Assembly (NCBI RefSeq): GCF_001184025.1
Contig: NZ_BBYG01000013.1
Span: forward strand, 186,001 to 250,000
Direction of reading: 5' to 3'
Origin: Streptomyces maremycinicus
GTDB lineage: Bacteria; Actinomycetota; Actinomycetes; Streptomycetales; Streptomycetaceae
DNA: 64,000 bases
This document shows, one piece after another, positions 47,416 to 54,876 of this stretch. The position numbers and the translations under genes were made by a program. The notes under the pieces are model-generated. The model was not told where the DNA came from. It saw only the letters and a program-made list of their open reading frames with translations, and did not search any database. How positions within the stretch are numbered: the stretch's first letter is position 1; every line of letters starts with the position of its first letter.

Positions 47416-48041
47416 CGCGGGCTCCTTCGCACGCGTATCGCCCGGGGCGTGGGGTGGTGGGCGAGGGTGGGGACGGGGACGGGGGTTGCTGCGGCCGTGC
47501 AGTGGGGGGAGGTGAGCGAGGCGGAGACGGGGCCGGGGAAACCCCGCCTCCGCGGGGTGGCAGGCGGGTTCGGACCATGCCTCCCCTGATCGGCGAAGTG
47601 CCTCATGCGCCTCATGCGCCTCATGCGCCTGAGGCGGCCCTGCCGACCATGTCGAGCGGAGAGCTGAACGGAGAGTCGACCGGCGAGCCGGGCGGCGAGC
47701 CGGGCGGGAAGTGACGAGGGAACACCCCGCTCGACGACCGGTGCGCCGCCCGGCACATGACCCGACGCGGCCGCCGTCAGGACAGACGGCGCGGGAGTCG
47801 TCCTCAGGAAGGACACCGCGGCCGTCGCCTCAGACGGCGCGGGAGTCGTCCTCAGGGAGGAGGCCGCGGCCGTCGTCGCAGACAGCGCACGGGTCGTCCT
47901 CAGGGAGGACGCCGCGGCCGTATTCGCGGGCGGCGCAGAAAGCGTCGTCCGCGTGGTCGACGTGGCCTGCGTGGTCGCCGCCGTGCGCCTGGACTGCGTG
48001 GTCGCCCTCGTCGTCGGGGCCACCGTGGGGGTCGGTGTCAT
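47412..48041 (-). CDS. Doubtful ORF filling the fruK-fruA gap
   Basis: An open frame of 209 residues overlaps the fruK stop and the fruA start by four bases each (ATGA at both ends), the coupling seen for genuine Streptomyces genes. Its content is low-complexity: Thr/Ala-rich start, three 16-residue repeats of the form TAAxSxLRTTPAPSxx (from the 48-bp DNA repeat), three RRM units and a Pro/Arg-rich end. It uses many AGG codons, rare in Streptomyces, and has no recognisable domain. The same DNA is also open on the plus strand. I regard it as possibly non-coding. Confidence 0.25.
   Translation of the reverse strand: MTPTPTVAPTTRATTQSRRTAATTQATSTTRTTLSAPPANTAAASSLRTTRALSATTAAASSLRTTPAPSEATAAVSFLRTTPAPSVLTAAASGHVPGGAPVVERGVPSSLPARLAARLAGRLSVQLSARHGRQGRLRRMRRMRRMRHFADQGRHGPNPPATPRRRGFPGPVSASLTSPHCTAAATPVPVPTLAHHPTPRAIRVRRSPR
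47601..47636. repeat. 9-bp tandem repeat CCTCATGCG (three copies plus CCTGAGGCG)
   Basis: Three exact copies at 47601-47627, then a related fourth unit. CCTCA and TGAGG of the last part can form a small hairpin. Located in the fruK-fruA insert. Confidence 0.85.
47784..47927. repeat. 48-bp tandem repeat in the fruK-fruA insert
   Basis: Three copies at about 47784-47831, 47832-47879 and 47880-47927, sharing AGACGGCGCGGGAGTCGTCC and CTCAGGGAGGA blocks, with a decayed fourth behind. The period is a multiple of three and stays open in several frames. Confidence 0.85.
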
Positions 48042-48985
48042 GACACCGGCTCCTTCAGTTCGCGGTCCACCGGTACCTGGGCCGTGACCGTCACGGCTGC
48101 CGGGTCCAGGTCGTCCGGGGTAGGCATCACGCTGCCGGGGAGCTGGACGGCCGCCGCTCCGTGCGCGACGGCGGAGGCGAGTGCCGCGGGGCCGCTGCCG
48201 CCGGCGACGAGGAAGCCGGCGAGGGAGGAGTCGCCGGCGCCCACGTTGCTGCGTACGACGTCGACGCGGGCGCTCGCGAACCAGGTACCCGTGTCCTCCA
48301 CGAGCAGCTGTCCGTCGGCGCCCAGGCTGGCGAGGACGGCACGGGCGCCCATGTCGCGCAGTTCCTCGGCGGCCTTCACCGCGTCGCCGACGGTCGCCAG
48401 GGGGCGGCCGACGGCCTCGGCGAGTTCCTCGGCGTTCGGCTTCACGACGTCGGGCCGTTCCCGCAGCGCTTCCAGGAGCGGCCGCCCGGAGGTGTCCAGC
48501 GCGATGCGGGCGCCTCCGGCGTGCGCCCGCGCGACGACCTCGGCGTACCAGGAGGGGGCGAGTCCGCGGGGCAGGCTGCCGCAGCAGGCGATCCAGTCGG
48601 CGTCGCGGGACTGCTCGCGGACCGTCTCCAGGAGCAGTTCCTGCTCCTCCGGGGACAGCTCGGGCCCGGGTGCGTTGATCTTCGTCAGGACGCCGTCGGA
48701 CTCCGCGAGGGCGATGTTGGAGCGGGTGGCCCCGGCGACCGGGACGGGCGCGACCTCGATGCCCTGTGCGTCGAGCAGCTCGGCGACCAGTGCGCCCGGC
48801 GCGCCGCCCAGGGGCAGGACGGCGACGGTGTGCCGTCCTGCGGCGGCGACGGCGCGCGAGACGTTCACGCCCTTGCCTCCCGGGTCCATCCGTTCGCCGG
48901 TGGCGCGGATGACCTCGCCGCGGTCGAGGGACGGGACCTCGTAGGTGCGGTCGAGGGACGGGTTGGGGGTGACGGTGAGGATCAT
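48038..48985 (-). CDS. fruK: 1-phosphofructokinase FruK
   Basis: A 315-residue PfkB-family kinase that phosphorylates fructose-1-phosphate to fructose-1,6-bisphosphate. It starts MILTVTPNPSLDRTYEV (typical of FruK/LacC), has GERMDPGGKGVNVSRAVAAAG (about 31-51), VKPNAEELAEAVGRPL and the catalytic VRSNVGAGDSSLAGFL (about 246-261) with the Asp base. It overlaps the fruR stop by four bases (48982-48985), so it is translated with it. ATG 48985 is the start. Confidence 0.95.
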   Translation of the reverse strand: MILTVTPNPSLDRTYEVPSLDRGEVIRATGERMDPGGKGVNVSRAVAAAGRHTVAVLPLGGAPGALVAELLDAQGIEVAPVPVAGATRSNIALAESDGVLTKINAPGPELSPEEQELLLETVREQSRDADWIACCGSLPRGLAPSWYAEVVARAHAGGARIALDTSGRPLLEALRERPDVVKPNAEELAEAVGRPLATVGDAVKAAEELRDMGARAVLASLGADGQLLVEDTGTWFASARVDVVRSNVGAGDSSLAGFLVAGGSGPAALASAVAHGAAAVQLPGSVMPTPDDLDPAAVTVTAQVPVDRELKEPVS

Positions 48986-49743
48986 GCGCGTACTACTTCC
49001 GTGCCGCCGCGCTCGATGGCGGCCGCGTCGTCGGGGCTCAGTCCGCTGTCGGTGATCAGCAGGTCCACGTCGCTCAGGTCGCCGAAGCGGGCGAAGTGCT
49101 CCTGGCCGTGCTTGGCGGAGTCCGCGAGGAGCACCACGCGGCGTGCGGCGGCGACGGCCGCCCGCTTCACCGCGGCCTCGGCGAGGTCGGGGGTGGTCAG
49201 ACCGTGCTCGGCGGAGAACCCGTTGGCGGCGACGAACAGGACGTCGGCGCGGATCTCGCCGTACGCGCGCAGCGCCCAGGCGTCCACGGCGGCGCGCGTA
49301 CGGTGGCGCACGCGCCCTCCGACGAGGTGCAGTTGCATGCCCGGGTGGTCCGCGAGGCGGGCGGCGATGGGCAGGCTGTGGGTGACGACGGTGAGCGAGG
49401 CCTCCAGCGGGAGGGCGGCGGCCAGCCGGGCGACCGTGGTGCCGGCGTCGAGGATCACCGTTCCTTCGGTGGGCAGTTCCGTGAGGGCCGCCTTGGCGAT
49501 GCGGTCCTTCTCGTCGGCGGAGGTGCCCTCACGTTCGGCGAGGTCCGGTTCGAAGTCGAGGCGCCCGGCCGGTATGGCACCGCCGTGCACGCGGCGCACC
49601 AGGCCGGCTCGGTCGAGGGCCTTGAGATCGCGGCGGATCGTCTCCGCCGTGACCTGGAACTCCTCGGCCAGCGACAGGACGTCCACCCGGCCGCCGTCAC
49701 GGGCGAGCCGCAGGATCTCCTGCTGCCGCTCCGGTGCGTACAT
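48982..49743 (-). CDS. fruR: DeoR-family regulator of the fructose operon (FruR)
   Basis: A 253-residue regulator. The N-terminal helix-turn-helix is MYAPERQQEILRLARDGGRV then VLSLAEEFQVTAETIRRDLKAL (about 20-45), followed by RRVHGGAIP, the DeoR hallmark. The sugar-phosphate-sensing domain contains ILDAGTTVARLAAAL (about 97-111), VTHSLPIAARLA, VGGRVRHRT and FVAANGFSAEHGL. It is probably autoregulatory, repressing fruRKA until fructose-1-phosphate binds. The gene leads the operon; the dyad at 49778-49838 is the likely operator. ATG 49743 is the start. Confidence 0.94.
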   Translation of the reverse strand: MYAPERQQEILRLARDGGRVDVLSLAEEFQVTAETIRRDLKALDRAGLVRRVHGGAIPAGRLDFEPDLAEREGTSADEKDRIAKAALTELPTEGTVILDAGTTVARLAAALPLEASLTVVTHSLPIAARLADHPGMQLHLVGGRVRHRTRAAVDAWALRAYGEIRADVLFVAANGFSAEHGLTTPDLAEAAVKRAAVAAARRVVLLADSAKHGQEHFARFGDLSDVDLLITDSGLSPDDAAAIERGGTEVVRA

Positions 49744-49777
49744 GTCCGTTCTCCTCCGACCGTTACCGATTTTATGC

Positions 49778-49838
49778 CCGAACCTGTGGTTTCGCCTCGG
49801 AGGCTACGCCCGGATTTCCGGAAAGTAAACAGGTTCGG
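49778..49838. promoter_or_regulatory. Wide dyad CCGAACCTGT ... ACAGGTTCGG upstream of fruR
   Basis: Ten-base arms, perfect reverse complements, at about 49778-49787 and 49829-49838, with 41 bases between. On the minus strand a TAAAAT -10-like sequence lies beside the fruR-proximal arm. Two distant half-sites are compatible with DNA looping by a DeoR-family tetramer. Confidence 0.65.
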
Positions 49839-49965
49839 ACGTGATCCGGGCATGAACGGACTTCCGCCCGATCGCAGTCCACGGCCTCCCCACCCCCGGC
49901 CCCCGCCCCCAGCCCCCCCGGCCCTCCTGCGCGGGCCCCCCGGCCCTCCTGCGCGGGCACGCGGT

Positions 49966-49996
49966 GGGGCCCGTCACCCCTCGGGTGACGGGCCCC
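49966..49996 (-). terminator. Terminator of the DHA2 exporter gene
   Basis: GGGGCCCGTCACCC (49966-49979) pairs with GGGTGACGGGCCCC (49983-49996), a 14-bp perfect stem with a three-base loop, 20 bases after the minus-strand stop. A 21-bp direct repeat CCCCGGCCCTCCTGCGCGGG (two copies) lies next to it at 49917-49957. Confidence 0.85.
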
Positions 49997-50016
49997 GCGC
50001 GCGGGAGCGTCGGCGC

Positions 50017-51579
50017 TCAGACGACGAGCTCGCGCTCCCGGTCCCCGGAGGGGGCCGCCTCCGGGGCGTCCTCGGCGCCGCCGCCCTCCAGGTGCTGGGC
50101 CGGCCGCTTCGGCAGGGCGAACATCAGCAGGAAGATCGCGAACATCACCAGGGCCACCCAGCCCAGGGCGTGCTCGAAGGCGTCGACGAAGGCGGGACCC
50201 ACGTCGGCCGGGGTCAGCCGGTCGCCGATCCGGCCGAAGAAGACGACCGCGACCAGACCGAGCCCGAGGGCGTTGCCCATCTGCTGCACGGTGTTGATCA
50301 GCCCGGACGCCGAACCGGCGTGCTCGCGTGGCACGTCCGAGAGCACGGCGTCCGTCAGCGGGGCGACGATCAGCCCCATGCCGACGCCCATCACGACGAG
50401 CGGAAGCGCCATCTGCCACGGGGCGATGCCGAGGCCGTACCGCTCGGACTCCCAGATGTAGAGCAGGACGCCGAGGGCCATGGTCAGCGCGCCCGTCTGG
50501 AGCACCTTGCGGCCGAAGCGCGGGACCAGCTTCTGCACGGACAGTCCGGCGGCCGTCGACACGGCGATCGAGAACGGGACACCGGTCAGGCCCGCCCGCA
50601 GCGGGCTCCAGCCCAGGCCGGTCTGCATGTACAGCGTCCAGACCAGGAAGAACACGCCGAGACCGATACCGAAGACGGTCTGCACGGCGACGCCTGCCGC
50701 GAAGCTGCGCACCCGGAAGAGGGAGAGCTCGATGAGCGGCGAGCCGTCCCGCGCGCCCTTGCGCCGCTCGTACGCGACCAGCGCCCCGAACACGCCGATC
50801 GAGCCGGCCATCGACACGTACCCCCACACCGGCCAGTCCAACTCGCGGCCGCGGGTGAGCGGGTAGAGCAACATGAGCAGGCCGAGGGTGACCAGGACGA
50901 CGCCGACGAGGTCCAGCTTCAGCGCCTTCGGTGCCTTGGACTCCGTGATGAAGCGGCTGCCGAGGATCAGTCCCGCGACACCGACCGGCAGGTTGATGAG
51001 GAAGATCGGCCGCCATTCCAGACCGAACAGGTTCCACTCGGTCAACAGCGCACCGAGCAGCGGCCCGGAGACGGCGCCCAGCCCCACGATCGCGCCGAAG
51101 AGCCCGAAGACCTTGCCCCGTTCGTGCGCCGGGAAGGTGGCGTGCACGATCGACAGCACCTGCGGCACCATCATCGCCGCCATGGCCCCCTGGAGGATGC
51201 GGGAGGCGACCAGCATCTCCGGGTTCGCGGCGAAACCGCACAGCGCGGAGGCGAGGGTGAAGCCGCCGATGCCGAGGAGGAACAGCTTCTTGCGGCCGTG
51301 GATGTCGCCGAGCCGGCCACCGGTGATGAGCCCGGCGGCGAAGGCGAGCGCGTAACCGGCGGTGATCCACTGGATCTGGCTCCAGGAGGCGCCCGCGTCC
51401 TCCTGGATGGAGGGGATCGCGATGTTGACGATCGTGACGTCGACGAGGTCCATGAAGGCCGCCGTCATGACGATGGCGAGGGCGAACCAGCGACGGCGGT
51501 CGCCCGGCGCCGCCCTGGCCGTTCGTGGGTCGGGCGCGGACTCGGGCGAGGTCTCGAGGGAGGTCTCCGTGGAGGTCAT
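50017..51579 (-). CDS. DHA2-family (EmrB/QacA) drug exporter
   Basis: A 520-residue, 14-helix major facilitator. Helix 1 holds FMDLVDVTIVNIAIPSIQED (about 41-60), the DHA2 motif D1-like sequence. The motif A is GGRLGDIHGRKKLFLLG (about 87-103), motif C is GLGAVSGPLLGALLTEW (about 155-171). Later helices include VQTVFGIGLGVFFLVWTLYM. The C-terminal tail is Pro/Glu-rich and ends RELVV. The ATG at 51579 follows TACTGT by about seven bases on the minus strand, so it may be leaderless. It is divergent from a WYL-type regulator and most likely exports a toxic compound. Confidence 0.93.
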   Translation of the reverse strand: MTSTETSLETSPESAPDPRTARAAPGDRRRWFALAIVMTAAFMDLVDVTIVNIAIPSIQEDAGASWSQIQWITAGYALAFAAGLITGGRLGDIHGRKKLFLLGIGGFTLASALCGFAANPEMLVASRILQGAMAAMMVPQVLSIVHATFPAHERGKVFGLFGAIVGLGAVSGPLLGALLTEWNLFGLEWRPIFLINLPVGVAGLILGSRFITESKAPKALKLDLVGVVLVTLGLLMLLYPLTRGRELDWPVWGYVSMAGSIGVFGALVAYERRKGARDGSPLIELSLFRVRSFAAGVAVQTVFGIGLGVFFLVWTLYMQTGLGWSPLRAGLTGVPFSIAVSTAAGLSVQKLVPRFGRKVLQTGALTMALGVLLYIWESERYGLGIAPWQMALPLVVMGVGMGLIVAPLTDAVLSDVPREHAGSASGLINTVQQMGNALGLGLVAVVFFGRIGDRLTPADVGPAFVDAFEHALGWVALVMFAIFLLMFALPKRPAQHLEGGGAEDAPEAAPSGDRERELVV

Positions 51580-51589
51580 GGTGTGACAG

Positions 51590-51627
51590 TAGGACCGCAC
51601 TAGGTCAGATCGTGTCCTAGTTGTGCG
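51590..51627. promoter_or_regulatory. Nested inverted repeats between exporter and WYL regulator
   Basis: TAGGAC (51590-51595) with GTCCTA (51614-51619), and ACTAGG (51599-51604) with CCTAGT (51616-51621), lie inside a 62-base divergent promoter; outer CCGCAC/GTGCGG arms extend the symmetry. This is a compact candidate operator for the WYL-domain regulator acting on both genes. Confidence 0.55.
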
Positions 51628-51641
51628 GCATCCTCGAACAC

Positions 51642-52718
51642 ATGACGACGGACACTCCGGCTCGGCTGCTCACGCTCCTCTCCCTCCTCCAGACGCCCCG
51701 CGAATGGCCCGGCGGCGAGCTCGCCGACCGTCTCGGGGTCTCCCGCCGCACGGTCCGGCGGGACATCGACCGGCTGCGCGAACTCGGATATCCCGTCCAG
51801 GCGACGCTGGGCTCGGACGGCGGGTACCGGCTGGTCGCGGGCAAGGCCATGCCGCCGCTGGTGCTCGACGACGAGGAGGCGGTGGCGATCGCCGTCGGAC
51901 TGCGGGCGGGCGCGGGGCACGCGCTGGAGGGCGTCGACGAGGCGTCGGTGCGGGCCCTGGCCAAGCTGGAGCAGGTGCTGCCCGCCCGGCTGCGCCACCG
52001 CGTCTCCACCCTCCAGGCCGCGACCACACCGCTGACCAGCGGGGACGGTGCGAGCATCGCACCCGAGACACTGACCGTCATCGCCTCGACGGTGGCCGGG
52101 CAGGAACGGCTGCGGTTCGGCTACCGCGCGAAGGACGGCACCGAGACGCGCCGCCTGACCGAGCCCTACCGGCTCGTGTCCACGGGCCGGCGGTGGTACC
52201 TCGTGGCGTACGACCTCGACCGCGAGGACTGGCGGACCTTCCGGGTGGACCGGATCGAGAACCCCTTCGCGACCGGCGCCCGCTTCACCGCGCGCGAACT
52301 GCCGACGGGAAGCGCGGCGGAATACCTCCGGCGGTCCATCCAACTGCGCCCGGACGCCTACGAGTACGAACTCGACGTCACGTTCGAGGCATCGACGGAG
52401 TTCGTGACGTCGCGCCTGCCGCCATGGCTGGGAACCCCGGTCGCGAACCCGTCGCCCGCCCCTGCCCCGGACCCCGACCCGGCACCCGACGGAGATGGCG
52501 ACGGCGACGGGGGCGGGGACGGGGTCGGGGACGGCAGGAGTCGGCTGCGGGGCACCACCAGCCACCCGGTGGAGTGGGTGGCGATGCGGCTGGCGACGCT
52601 GGGCTGCGAGTTCACGGTCCAGGGGCCGCCGGAACTGGTGGAGTGCGTAAGGGATCTGGGCGGACGGTTGAGCCGCTCGGTCGGTACGGAGGACGCCGCG
52701 GGGAGTGGCACGCCCTGA
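51642..52718 (+). CDS. YafY-like helix-turn-helix/WYL-domain regulator
   Basis: A 358-residue regulator. The N-terminal winged helix is ARLLTLLSLLQTPREWPGGE then LADRLGVSRRTVRRDIDRLRELGYPV (about 28-53). The WYL domain runs from about 140 to 200 with RFGYRAKDGTETRRLTEPYRLVSTGRRWYLVAYD (the W-Y-L core is RRWYLVAYD, about 188). A C-terminal WCX part is interrupted at about 265-305 by a repetitive Pro/Asp/Gly insert (APAPDPDPAPDGDGDGDG). The ATG at 51642 is used (an upstream ATG at 51621 is unlikely). It is divergent from the exporter and should regulate it. Confidence 0.9.
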   Translation: MTTDTPARLLTLLSLLQTPREWPGGELADRLGVSRRTVRRDIDRLRELGYPVQATLGSDGGYRLVAGKAMPPLVLDDEEAVAIAVGLRAGAGHALEGVDEASVRALAKLEQVLPARLRHRVSTLQAATTPLTSGDGASIAPETLTVIASTVAGQERLRFGYRAKDGTETRRLTEPYRLVSTGRRWYLVAYDLDREDWRTFRVDRIENPFATGARFTARELPTGSAAEYLRRSIQLRPDAYEYELDVTFEASTEFVTSRLPPWLGTPVANPSPAPAPDPDPAPDGDGDGDGGGDGVGDGRSRLRGTTSHPVEWVAMRLATLGCEFTVQGPPELVECVRDLGGRLSRSVGTEDAAGSGTP

Positions 52719-52891
52719 GGGGGGCTCAGGGAGAGGCGTGCACGGCGCTTTCGGGAGGCGCGGAAGAACGGGGCGGGCGCTAGGCGCAAGGTGCCAGGTG
52801 CTAGGCGCAAGGCGCAGAAAGCACCGGGCGGGCGCCGAACGGACGGGCCAGGGAACGACGAGCGCGCGGAGGGCGCGGTTCAACCCCTGGG

Positions 52892-53800
52892 TCAGGCCTC
52901 ATCCGCCGGGCTTTCGTCCCACGCGAACCCGTGCAGCGCCCGCAGATTGCGCAACGCCAGCTCCGCCGGGCCCTGCCGTCCGGTGGGAGGCGAATCGGTG
53001 GCCGCCCAGCTTTCGACCGCGACCCGGACCGCGGCACCGGCCACCGCCGCGGTGAACCGTTGATAGGGAGAGGCAACGTTGTCGAGGGCGGAAGCGGGGT
53101 CGGCAGCGGCGGCCGGAGTGGCGTCGGAAGCGGCGTCGGAAGCAGCGCCCGGAGTGGCATTGGAAGCAGGGTCGGCAGCGGCGGCCGGAGTGACGTCGGA
53201 AGCGGCGTCGGAAGCAGCGCCCGGAGTGACCTCGGAAGCAGGGTCGGCAGCGGAGGCAGCATCGGCAGCGGATCCGGAAGGAACGTCGGAAGCGGGGCCG
53301 GAGGGAACGTCGGGGGCGGTTGTTCGGGACGACGGGGTGGTCCGCTCCGCCAGCACCTCGGCGAGGGTCGTCTCCGAGGTGTGGCAGACCTCCGCCCAGA
53401 CCTTGCCGAGGGCGGGGCTGGTTCCGGCCAGCCGGATCAGGGTGCGGACCCATTCCCAGGACGCCGCCGACACCCCGCGGCCGGGGACGAGGGTGTGCCG
53501 TATCGCGTGTTCCAGTGCCTCGGGCGCGGTCAGTTCGGCCGGCGCCTCGCGTACCGCCTCCGCCCAGCGCTGTGCGCCCGCCGCGTAGAGCGGGGCGACG
53601 GCCTCCTCCTTGGTCGCGAAGTACCGGTAGAAGGTGCGCGGGGCGATGCCCGCCGCTTGGGCGATGTCCTCGGCCCGGGTGGCTCTCAGGCCCCGGCTGA
53701 CGAAGAGGCCTGCCGCCGCACGGGCGATCTCCATACGGGTCGCCGCTTTGCGCCGCTCGGTCAGCGAAGCCGAGGCGGAGTGGGGGGTCGAGCTGATCAC
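52892..53800 (-). CDS. TetR-family regulator with a 72-bp repeat insert
   Basis: A 302-residue TetR regulator. The helix-turn-helix lies at about 15-65 ([18 protein letters not shown] then [21 protein letters not shown]), typical of the AcrR group. Residues about 160-235 hold two exact-length 24-residue repeats ([24 protein letters not shown]) and related Ala/Ser/Asp text, absent from usual TetR proteins of about 200 residues; the DNA repeats are 72 bp. The rest of the ligand domain resumes with [21 protein letters not shown]. The start is GTG 53800, possibly leaderless (TAGCCT upstream). No neighbour is an obvious target. Confidence 0.88.
   Translation of the reverse strand: MISSTPHSASASLTERRKAATRMEIARAAAGLFVSRGLRATRAEDIAQAAGIAPRTFYRYFATKEEAVAPLYAAGAQRWAEAVREAPAELTAPEALEHAIRHTLVPGRGVSAASWEWVRTLIRLAGTSPALGKVWAEVCHTSETTLAEVLAERTTPSSRTTAPDVPSGPASDVPSGSAADAASAADPASEVTPGAASDAASDVTPAAAADPASNATPGAASDAASDATPAAAADPASALDNVASPYQRFTAAVAGAAVRVAVESWAATDSPPTGRQGPAELALRNLRALHGFAWDESPADEA
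53097..53260. repeat. 72-bp tandem repeat inside the TetR gene
   Basis: Copies start at about 53097, 53169 and 53241 (the last incomplete). Each contains GGGTCGGCAGCGGCGG and two GTCGGAAGC boxes. The period equals 24 codons, so the reading frame is kept. Confidence 0.88.
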
Positions 53801-53840
53801 GTCGGCAGGCTATGCCCATGTGGCACAATCTGCCATTCGG

Positions 53841-53877
53841 GCGGGCCACCCCGTGGTTCAGGTACGGGGTGGCCCGC
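53841..53877. terminator. Perfect 14-bp hairpin upstream of the TetR gene
   Basis: GCGGGCCACCCCGT (53841-53854) pairs with ACGGGGTGGCCCGC (53864-53877), loop of nine. It looks like a terminator, yet no gene ends at this point on either strand. It may end read-through into the TetR gene, or mark the end of an unrecognised RNA. Confidence 0.55.
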
Positions 53878-54831
53878 CTTACCAGCGTGCCTGGCCGCCG
53901 TGTCATATGCCAGGCGGGCGTGTGCGGCCGCAATTCCCGCCCAGCGGTGCCGACGGTCCGGCCGGAGCCGACGTGGATCAGCCCGAAGCCCACGTCAGCC
54001 CTCCCGGCGAGGACGACGGACAACCGGAGTCGACGCCAGACATCCCGGACCGACTCGAACCGCTCGGAACCGACATCAGTCCTTCCGGAGCCGACTCGAA
54101 CCACCCGAAACCCACGCCAGACATCCCGGCGGGGACGACGGACCGCCGCCCGAAGCCGACGTACGTCCTCCCCGAGCCGACGTCAGACCCCCGGCGGTGC
54201 CGTCGGACCACCCGGGTACGAAGAGGAGCCGGGCCCCGGCGCCTGGGGGGAGAGGCACCGAAGCCCGACTCGGGGAAAGTCCCGGCGCCGGGGGGATGTG
54301 CGTCGGGACTTGGCTCATGTGCGGCGAGGATGTCGGGAAGGGAAGGGGCTGCGAGGTCCGGCCGGTCCGAACTCCAGTTCCGACCCGGACTCCCGTGCCC
54401 AGAAGTCTTGTTCCCGCGCGCTTCCTCCTTGAAGCGGCGTTCCTGCGCCATGTTTGCGCGGCATCCACCACCCGGCGCACGCGGGCGGGAACCCGGCACC
54501 ACGGGCTGCCTGAAGCCCACTCGCCGCAGCTCCCGGCCGTCCCGCAGGCGCTCGAAAGGCTGCGCCACTCACGGCTGTCGCGGCATCTCCCCCGCAGCCA
54601 AAAGGCGTCCCCCGACGGGCCGTTGGCCGATCGGCCAACCACCTCGAAGGCCCCGAGCACCTACCAGCGAGCGCCATCCGCCCACGGACCGACCGGCCGA
54701 CGACTCACGCCGCACGACCCATGACCCATAACCCATGCCGGACGAACGACCCACGCCCGAAGGGCGATCCACGGACAAAGGGCGACCCACGGACGCCCCA
54801 AGACCGGCCACGGACCACCGACCCGCGCCGC

Positions 54832-54856
54832 CCGATGGAGCCTCGCGCTCCATCGG
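54832..54856 (-). terminator. Terminator of hrdD
   Basis: CCGATGGAGC (54832-54841) and GCTCCATCGG (54847-54856) give a perfect 10-bp stem with a five-base loop, 20 bases after the hrdD stop on the minus strand. Confidence 0.8.
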
Positions 54857-54876
54857 CCGACGGAGGGTCAAGTGCC

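Larger units (their letters stand above)
53801..54876. other. Gene-poor, repeat-rich interval (about 1.1 kb)
   Basis: No convincing gene is visible between the TetR start and the hrdD stop. Several ORFs are open on both strands (the largest minus-strand one is 53978-54568, 196 residues), but their third codon positions are not G/C-biased, and they carry no domain. The interval contains a strong hairpin (53841-53877), degenerate repeats around GACATCCCGG and GAGCCGACGTC (54020-54200), an 18-bp palindrome GTTGGCCGATCGGCCAAC (54622-54639) and ACCCATGACCCATAACCC-like text near 54720. Confidence 0.6.

Noticed and set aside
47711-48043. 110-residue plus-strand ORF over the 48-bp repeat
   Set aside because: Consists of repeats (QTARESSSGRTPRPSP) and opposes the direction of the fru operon; no start with a ribosome site.
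53978-54568. 196-residue minus-strand ORF in the gene-poor interval
   Set aside because: Third codon positions lack the usual G/C bias, the 3' half is made of degenerate repeats, and no domain or ribosome site is visible. The hairpin at 53841-53877 might be its terminator, so it is kept only as part of the interval description.
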